The notes under the pieces were generated by a model. That model saw only the letters and a list, made by a program, of their open reading frames with translations, did not search any database and was not told the DNA's origin. Source: Plasmopara viticola (lineage: Eukaryota > Oomycota > Peronosporomycetes > Peronosporales > Peronosporaceae). Taken from it: 64,000 bases of DNA. This document shows, in pieces, positions 56,721-64,000 of this stretch (positions are counted from its first letter, which is position 1; each line of letters starts with the position of its first letter). The translations under genes were made by a program, and so were the position numbers. The DNA is taken from assembly GCA_001695595.3 (NCBI GenBank), contig MBPM02000019.1:744001-808000 (forward strand), in the 5' to 3' direction.

Positions 56721-59524
56721 TAGTGATGGGGACGTCAGTCCAACGTTAAAAACGTTAAACCGGTATCCATTAACGCATTGCAAACGTTCAGAGACGTCCC
56801 GGCAATATTGATGTATAGTACACCACACGAGCATCTGAGATTGCAGAATAGAAGAAAGAGCCTACAACGCTTCGTTCGCGGATGGAGCCTCCACCATCGA
56901 ATGATCCTGCGCCGCCGCCCCTGTTCACGATGCGCCATATTAGGAAAGACGATTACTGGTCGTCCATCCGACTTGTAGCTCCAAACGCACAGCTACCACC
57001 GGGAAAGAAGGCGTGGGAATCGTCTGATACAAACTTGGCTTATTGTCTAAAGTGCAAAAGCTCTTTCAGCTTTAAATCAGGAAGTAGCGCCAGCATTCGA
57101 AAGCACTTGAATCTAAAACATCCACAAGATCTCAGCAGAGCTGGGCGTGAACAGGCATCCAAGCGAGCGGCGATCGCACTTTGTGCAACGCAAAAATCTG
57201 ATGCAATGATGTTTTCTCCGACAACGAGAACAAGAAAGATCGATCCAGCTGACGAAGAGATGGCCACAAGAGCTTTCATGGATTGGATTGCCAAACGACT
57301 GCGCCCACTAAGTGTTGCCGACGACAAGGAGCTTCGTTTTTTCTTGACGTTGATTCAGACGATGAGACGTCTGTACGAGCTACCCTCTCGCCGCACTATT
57401 AGTGAAAAAATGCAAAATCACTGTCAGTTCAAGCGATCGCTGGTAAAGACGCAGATTGCTGAAGATGCAGACTTCTATTCTCTCACATCTGACATGTGGA
57501 CATCTCGAGCAACAGATAGCTATATTTCGCTAACTATTCATTTTGTGAATACCAATTTTGAGATGAGGACGTACACTTTGGATGTTATGAGTTTTCGTGG
57601 GAAGCACACTGGCATCCGGATTAAATGCAAACTGGGCGTGCTCATGCGCAAGTGGGGTCTAGATGTTTCTCGCGTATTCCAATGTGGTACGTGATAACGA
57701 GTCGAACATTGTCAGTGCGTGTGATGCGCTAGGTGTGCAGCACTCCGGATGCGTGGCGCATACGCTACATTTGATTGTATCAGGAGCTCTTTTAAAAACA
57801 AGTGTAGAAGTGACAAATGTGGAAGACGATAATGACGGGAACGAAGAAGGTAGGGAGGAGGTTGAAAATATTGCCGACAGTGAAGATGAGGAGGAGCAGT
57901 GGATTGAGGACCCTGCAATTGAACTGGAAGCTGTTGCGTTCTTGGAGCAAGAAGTGATAGATATCGAATCCCAAATGATTGCAAGTTCTATAGACAACGC
58001 TTCTCATGAATCTGAGCCACTGGACGTTAATGCTGATGATATGCTGGATGGAGGTCTTCTTGATGGTTGTCTTAGTGTGCGAACAACAACTTCATATCTA
58101 AACGCTATGAAGCAAGCCATGAGTGAAACAAGAATGCATGTTTCTTGCTTTCGCAAAATTGTTCACTACTTAAACAAAAGTTCTAAAGGAAAAGACAAGT
58201 TGAAGTCGCTACAAAATGTGGCCGTACCTCTTACCGTTATTTCAGATGTAGCCACCCGCTGAATAGCACGCATCACATGATTCAACGCCTTCTGCAACTT
58301 CGTCGTAGCATCCAATCATTCATGGAGTTTATATTGACAGCGAAAGGCAAAGAAGAGTTCAGCGACGCAAGTATTGTGAGGCCCACTGGAGAAATGTGGT
58401 TTAGCATCCAATGCCTCGACAAGCCTCTCGTGGTTTTTGAGGTGGTAACTAAGACACTAATAGGTGGAACATACCCCACTGCTACATTGATATATCCATG
58501 TATACGCCTTTTTGAAAAGCGACTATTAAATCAGAGGATATTTGCCAAAATATCGCCTGCTCACGCTGGAGAATATTACTATAGCTTGGTGCTGGAACGC
58601 ATGCATCTCGTCCGTCGGTTTTTCTTGTTTTGCTCCGAAAAAGATTCAAGCAATTACCTTTGGATGTGAAATATTGCTGCTTGATCCTCACTTCGTGCAT
58701 GGTGAGTCACTGAACGCAACCGAAAAAATAGAAGGGAGGGAGTTCTTGGTGAGCAAGGCAATGCGCTCTGCTGGTGCTAATGCCATCGATGATATCTAAG
58801 CACGAGCTTCGATGAGGATAGCGATGAATAAGAGAACTTCATAAATGATCTCTTTGGACGCAAGCGAAGATTGCCTCATCCTCAAGTGCAAAACGGGTTG
58901 TCGCTTCGTGCAAAAGTAGAGGCCGAGGTGAATAAATACTACGATAGATCCCATCAAAATGCACAAGAAAATACGTGCCAAAAGCAGAAGTCGAAAACAC
59001 AGAAACTTGACGATGGTCTCAAGTGGTGGCGCGAAAATGGCAGTGATTTTTCGCTCTTAGCTCCTATTGCGAGGAAATATTTTGGCATGATAGCTACATC
59101 AGTACCTTCAGAGCGCTGCTTCTCGTGGGCAGGAAACATTATTACAGCACGGCGTAGTAGGTTGTCTTGTTCCAACCTAAGAGATCTCATTTTTCTTTAC
59201 AGCAATACGATTGGCGAGGAACCAGAGGAGTAGCTGAAGACGTACGGTAGAAACGTGCTTAAGAGTTACATGTTGTAAATAGACTTTTTGCACAACTCAC
59301 GTCAGCTTTAATGTGCCAGCAGCCGACTTGTCTTGCAAACTCTTCTCCCATCCGTTCTTATGTTTGTGCAGCTTGAACATGGTATGGTTTCAAATCATTG
59401 GTTTGACATGCTACAGTGTCTTTCTGAGACGTCAAACAACGTCTAAAAAAACGTGAACGGGAACTTTTGGACCGGAACAGGAACCACATTTTTTTACGTT
59501 AGCACCGTTCACGTCCCCATCCAT
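56721..59524 (+). mobile_element. hAT transposon (BED-finger type), copy 2, decayed
   Basis: An inverted duplicate of copy 1. It starts TAGTGATGGGGACGTCAG. An N-terminal open frame runs 56882-57694 and includes the BED finger and catalytic region. It then breaks at the same place as copy 1, where both read V-S-R-V-F-Q-C-G-T before the stop; copy 3 reads through. Further pieces are at 57663-58262, 58277-58669, 58542-58799 and 58871-59233. The C-terminal W-A-G-N-I-I-T-A-R-R block is present. Confidence 0.92.
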
Positions 59525-59555
59525 CGTAAACGGTGTTTACGTCCCATGGATGGGG
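59511..59555. repeat. 45-bp nested hairpin at the end of hAT copy 2
   Basis: The inverted mate of 53671-53715, with the same 12-bp outer arms and the inner CGTAAAC/GTTTACG stem. It is shared by both arms, so it formed before the inverted duplication. Confidence 0.8.
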
Positions 59556-59569
59556 ACATCAATTAAATC

Positions 59570-61300
59570 GGATACAAACCCTTAGCATCCCCCTCCCCCA
59601 GCGTCAAGTTAACCTCGCGTGAGGGTGCTATCCAAAGCCTATGCGACCTGTTGTACAATGCCATTCAAACGCCACTTCACATTGTCAAGTTGGCGCAAAC
59701 GGCTCGTAGTCCACCTTAATTTATATTTTGTGCATTCTTTCAAAGGAGCTGCACCTCTTAAATCCACGAGCTCAAATTGTTTGGTATGGTAGTCTCTCAA
59801 GATCAGGCAAACGCAGCTCTTATGTTCGCTTAGACGATGCAGCGCGGACTTTTTTCGTCATGTCAATGGGTTTTATGCAGACTATGGCTGGAGATCTGAT
59901 GACGCCAAATTCTCAGCAGCTTTTGAGCTCGATCGTCGCTACGACGTGTACATGGGCATTGATGTATTTGGACGGCATAATATGCTTGGAGGTGGAAAGA
60001 TGAATTGTAGCGAGCCACTTCGCGTGGCGTGGAACGCTGCCGTCTCGGCTGCTCTCTTCGCCCCAGGATGGACATACGAGTGTGGCCAGTACGAAGAAAA
60101 GGAAGATTTGGTTGTTCTTGAAAATCGTTTTTGGAGTGCTATTCGGGAAAGCTGGAAGGTCAAAGGTCCGTGTTTTGATGCGCTTGGGGGTCGAAATTGC
60201 CTATACACTGCGTTTAACGTTGGTCGAGGCAAGGGTGTGTGGCTCGAAGGACCGCGTGTAGGGTCTTCACCGTGGTCTAATTTGACAGTATTGGACATTC
60301 AGTTCGATCATGCGCTGCATGCTGGAAAAGACGTTCACGACTGCGTCGGGATATATAAAGGCTGTCATATCGGATGATACAGCTTTTCATGGTGGTGCAA
60401 GTGTGCAATTACCGGTAAAGACAGTTGGGTGGTTGATTACTTGCTGCCTCAATGCTGATGTACGTATTGAAGGGTCAATTATTGGGGTACGAGAAGGCAT
60501 AATTCAAGCTCTACGACGTGGATATAGAGTTTCCTTCGCGCCGCACATTGGAAATTTCCTTCACAATTGCGACGCGTGATGACTCGGTGTGTCTACTAGG
60601 GCTGACAGTGTGTCCAGGTTTCGATCGTGCTACACATTACATAGTTTTACGCTCTATGGATGAGGACTCGGACCCGGGCGCTCACTCACGTCACTCGGAC
60701 AAAACTAAAACTTTGTCAGGACTTGCAAAAGGTTCGAAAAAAAACGATTTCTATCTGCCAATTTGTTTGCAATGTCAATATCGGAAATTATGATGCCAGC
60801 TCTGATTAGATGTTGGTGTAAAAAGACGCATCGTCTGTTGTGGCAACTTTATGACGAAAAACATATGGGTTTTGAGCACCCAGAAAAAACGAATACATTC
60901 AGAAGAACATAGAGATTTTTTGGCTTACCTTGGAAAAGTCTGTGTAATCGGTAATAGTGGCAAATTTGATATTAAAGCGGTCAATCACGGCGTACACAGC
61001 CAGCCGAAAGGCTACAAGGCGTGAGGATCACATTCTTTATACGCAACAATTAAGAAGTGGTGTTGTTTGAAGTGCAATGGTCTTTTACGTCGGAGGGAGT
61101 TTCCGTGCGTTACGTGGTAGTATTTGCTTGCACTTAAGGCGGCGAGCGAAATTTCGTGGGTTAAAGCTATGACAATTTTTGTGGCTCTAGAATTGTCAAA
61201 GCGAGGAAACTACCTCACGCTCGAAATTTTTGGGCTAGTTGTCGACTGTTTACTGGCGAGCCTTTACAAACTTGTAATTTTCGGTCTTTTTTTACTCTTT
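59570..61300 (+). pseudogene. GH85 pseudogene B
   Basis: The inverted copy of pseudogene A. It has the same internal junction (at about 59700-59703) that deletes the catalytic segment, and reads through Y-M-G-I-D-V-F-G-R-H-N-M at about 59950 to the C-terminal region near 61300. It retains some stretches with fewer gaps than A, but several frameshifts and stops remain. It is not functional. Confidence 0.92.
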
Positions 61301-61671
61301 GTCTGGTAGTTAGTATCATTTACCGAATTCTAATCGCCTTCAACAAAAAACCCGGTAAAATCGCAATTTGCCCACGACTATACCGAATTAATTTGCGCTC
61401 ATTAGCTTCATTTTGACTCGAATCAGAATATGTCGATATGTAAATATGCGATATGACCATACAAGAGCGAATATTTCGATATTTTCGGAGTAAATACACG
61501 AGAAATGCATCTTCTATCAGCCCCTTCAGAAAAGACAACTTTTTGTAGTGGAGTATGAGACTCTAAGCGTGGCCTAAAGAGAGACGCAGGCCCACTAATG
61601 GATAAGCCTGGTATAGTGATAGTACAAGTAGGCTTTGCATGGCTTCATTGTGCAAAACTCTTGATTGTGCA

Positions 61672-64000
61672 ATAGTGATGGGGACGTAAACGGTGTTAAC
61701 GTAAAAAAAATGTAGTTCCCGTTCCCGTCCAGGGTTCCCGTTCACGTTTTTTTAGACGTTGTTTGACGTCTCGGAAAGACACTGTAACCTATCAAACCAA
61801 TGGTTTAAAACCATACCATGTTCAATGCTTCGGAAAAGGTTGGGGTGACGCCCTCCTTCCAAGCGAGGGGCCTGAATGCTCACGCGCTTCGGGCAGGTGC
61901 TCTCGGGCATCTGCAGGTCTCTAACGAGTCTCACCCTCGACGCGACGGTCTCCAGCACCAGGACGCCACCTGGGCTCTTACCAAGTCAGCGCTAAACGGT
62001 GCTGGCTCCACTGCCCGCCGAACGAGACCCGACGTATGCGGACACCACTCTATGCCGTGGACTAGCCAGACTGAGCCTAGCACGTGCATAACTTGGCAAC
62101 GCGATAACGTAATACAATACAATACAATACCATGTTCAAGCTGCACAAACATAAGAACGGACGGGAGAAGAGTTTTTAAGACAAGTCGGCTGCTGGCACA
62201 TTAAAGGTGATGTGAGTTGTGCAAAAAGTTTATTTACAACATGTAACTCTTTAGCACGTTTCTACCGTACGTCTTCAGCTACTCCTCTGGTTCCTCGCCA
62301 ATCGTATTGCTGTAAAGAAAAATGAGATCTCTTAGGTTGGAAGAAGACAACCTATTACGCCGTGCTGTAATAATGTTTCCTGCCCACGAGAAGCAGCGCT
62401 CTGAAGGTACTGATGTAGCTACCATGCCAAAATATTTCCTCGCAATAGGAGCTAAGAGCGGAAAATCACTGCCATTTTCGCGCCACCACTTGAGACCATC
62501 GTCAAGTTGCTGTGTTTTCGACTTCTGCTTCTGGCACGTATTTTCTTGTGCCTTTTGATGGGATCTATCGTAGTATCGATTCACCTCTGCTTCTACTTTT
62601 GCACGAAGCGACAACCCGTTTTGCACTTGAGGATGAGGCGATCTTCGCTTGCGTCCAAGGAGATCATTTATGAAGTTTTCTTCTTCATCGCTATCCTCAT
62701 CGGAGCACGTGCTGTAGATATCATCGACGGCATTAGCACCAGCAGAGCGCATTGCCTCGCTCACCAAGAACTCCCTCCCTTCTATTTTTTCTGTTGCGTT
62801 CAGTGACTCACCATGCACGAATTGAGGATCAAGCAAGCAGCAATATTTCACATCCAAAGGTAATTGCTTGAATCTTTTTCGGAGCAAAAACAAGAAAAAC
62901 CCGACGGACGAGATGCATGCGTTCCAGCACCGAGCTATAGTAATATTCTCCAGCGTGAGCAGGCGATATTTTGGCAAATATCCTCTGCTTTAATAGTCGC
63001 TTTTCAAGAAGGCGTATACATGGATATATCAACGTAGCAGTGGGGTATGTTCCACCTGATAGTGTCTTGGTTACCAGCTCAAAAACCACGAGAAGCTTGT
63101 CGAGGCATTGGATGCTAAACCACATTTCTCCAGTGGGCCTCACAATACTTGCGTCGCTGAACTCTTCTTTGCCTTTCGCTGTCAATATAAACTCCATGAA
63201 TGATTGGATACTAGGACGAAGTTGCAGAAGGCGTTGAATCATGGGATGCGTGCTATTCCAGCGGGTGGCTACATCTGAAATAACGGTAAGAGGTACGGCC
63301 ACATTTTGTAGCGACTTCAACTTGTCTTTTCCTTTAGAACTTTTGTTGAAGTAGTGAACAATTTTGCGAAAGCTAGAAACATGCATTCTTGTTTCACTCA
63401 TGGCTTACTTCATAGCGTTTAGAATTGCAGTTGTTGTCCGCGCACTAAGACAACCATCAAGAAGACCTCCATCCAGCGTGTCATCAGCATTAACGTCCAG
63501 TGGCTCAGATTCATGCGAAACGTTGTCTATCGAACTTGCAATCGTTTGGGATTCAATCTCTACCAGTTCTTGCTCCAAGAACGCAATAGCTTCCAGTTTA
63601 ATTGCAGGGTCCTCAATCCACTGCTCCTCCTCATCTTCAATGTCAGCAATATTTTCAACCTCCTCCCTACCTTCCTCGTTCCCGTCATTATCCTCTTCCA
63701 CATTTGTCACTTCGACACTTGTTTTTGAGAAAGCTCCTGATACAATCAAATGTAGCGTATGCGCCACGCATCCGAAGTGCTGCACACCTAGCGCATCACA
63801 CGCACTGACAATGTTCGACCCGTTATCACGTACCATTTTGGTAACGCGAGAAACATCTAGACCCCACTTGCGCATGAGCCCGCCCAGTTTGCATTTAATC
63901 CTGATGCCAGTGTGCTTCCCACGAAAACTCATAACATCCAAAGTGTACGTCATCATTTCATAATTGGTATTCACAAAATGAATAGTTAGCGAAATATAGC
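61672..64000 (-). mobile_element. hAT transposon (BED-finger type), copy 3, cut by window end
   Basis: One end is at 61672 (TAGTGATGGGGACGTAAACG); the transposase runs on the minus strand and continues past 64000. Open pieces at 63974-63405, 63401-62829 and 62977-62279 are longer than in copies 1 and 2, with the V-S-R-V-T-K-M-V-R-D-N-G-S-N segment in frame and an undamaged C-terminal dimerisation block. A stop near 63405 and a frame change near 62900 still break it. It carries SINE copy 5 in its non-coding end. Confidence 0.92.
61826..62126 (+). mobile_element. SINE-like element, copy 5 (13-bp TSD, inside hAT copy 3)
   Basis: Flanked by perfect ATACCATGTTCAA repeats at 61813-61825 and 62127-62139. 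The empty site, CATACCATGTTCAAGCTGC, is preserved in hAT copy 1 at about 53836. The body lacks about 30 bp in its middle relative to the other copies (after 61990). Its tail is (AATAC)n. Confidence 0.95.

Larger units (their letters stand above)
56725..61671. repeat. Right arm of large imperfect inverted repeat
   Basis: The mate of 50886-56496. It contains hAT copy 2 and GH85 pseudogene B, and lacks the 665-bp insertion. Its homology stops at TTGTGCAA (61664-61671), exactly where hAT copy 3 begins, whereas the left arm continues for some bases (ATCGGGCG in the same sense). The spacer between the arms is about 230 bp. Confidence 0.9.

Noticed and set aside
1..64000. tRNA, rRNA, CRISPR arrays or bacterial operon signals
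   Set aside because: None seen; introns, transposon types and gene families all indicate a eukaryotic nuclear genome.

Overview
The window looks like nuclear DNA of an oomycete, most likely a Peronosporaceae plant pathogen (Phytophthora or downy mildew group). The reasons are short GT-AG introns (53-82 nt) in otherwise compact genes, head-to-head gene pairs separated by 100-150 bp, a full-length PDR-type ABC transporter without introns, a FYVE+RING protein, and a repeat load of Ty1/copia, hAT and SINE elements. No species can be named from the sequence alone.

Layout. (1) 1-4542 is a gene island: a BBS6/MKKS-like chaperonin (+), a TRM7/FTSJ1 tRNA 2'-O-methyltransferase (-) and a FYVE+RING protein (+). 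(2) 4543-16043 is an AT-rich block with no gene I can support, ending at a SINE. (3) 16628-24916 is a second island: a coiled-coil gene of six exons (+), an ABCB half transporter (-), a mitochondrial-type PPR protein (+), a small unknown protein (+) and an MFS phosphate-type transporter (+). (4) 26785-28722 holds a single CENP-B/pogo-type protein that lacks the third catalytic acid and is probably domesticated. (5) 28723-36002 is another block without genes. (6) 36003-50736 is a tandem-duplication region on the minus strand: a PDR pseudogene split by a dead copia element, an intact endo-beta-N-acetylglucosaminidase (GH85), and an intact PDR transporter. (7) 50886-61671 is an imperfect inverted repeat with arms of about 5.6 and 4.9 kb. 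Each arm contains a decayed GH85 copy without its catalytic segment plus a decayed BED-type hAT transposon. A third hAT copy starts at 61672 and runs off the window.

Several gene models need splicing that single reading frames miss. TRM7 has a 9-codon first exon, FYVE+RING has three exons, the MFS gene has two, ABCB has two and GH85 has three. I derived these from GT/AG positions, phase agreement and motif continuity across each junction.

The repeats allow relative dating. The two GH85 pseudogenes share one deletion junction, and the two flanking hAT copies share one frameshift, so those lesions came before the inverted duplication. A 665-bp insertion ending in a SINE is present in one arm and absent from the other, so it came after. 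A SINE inside the third hAT copy also has its empty site preserved in the first hAT copy.
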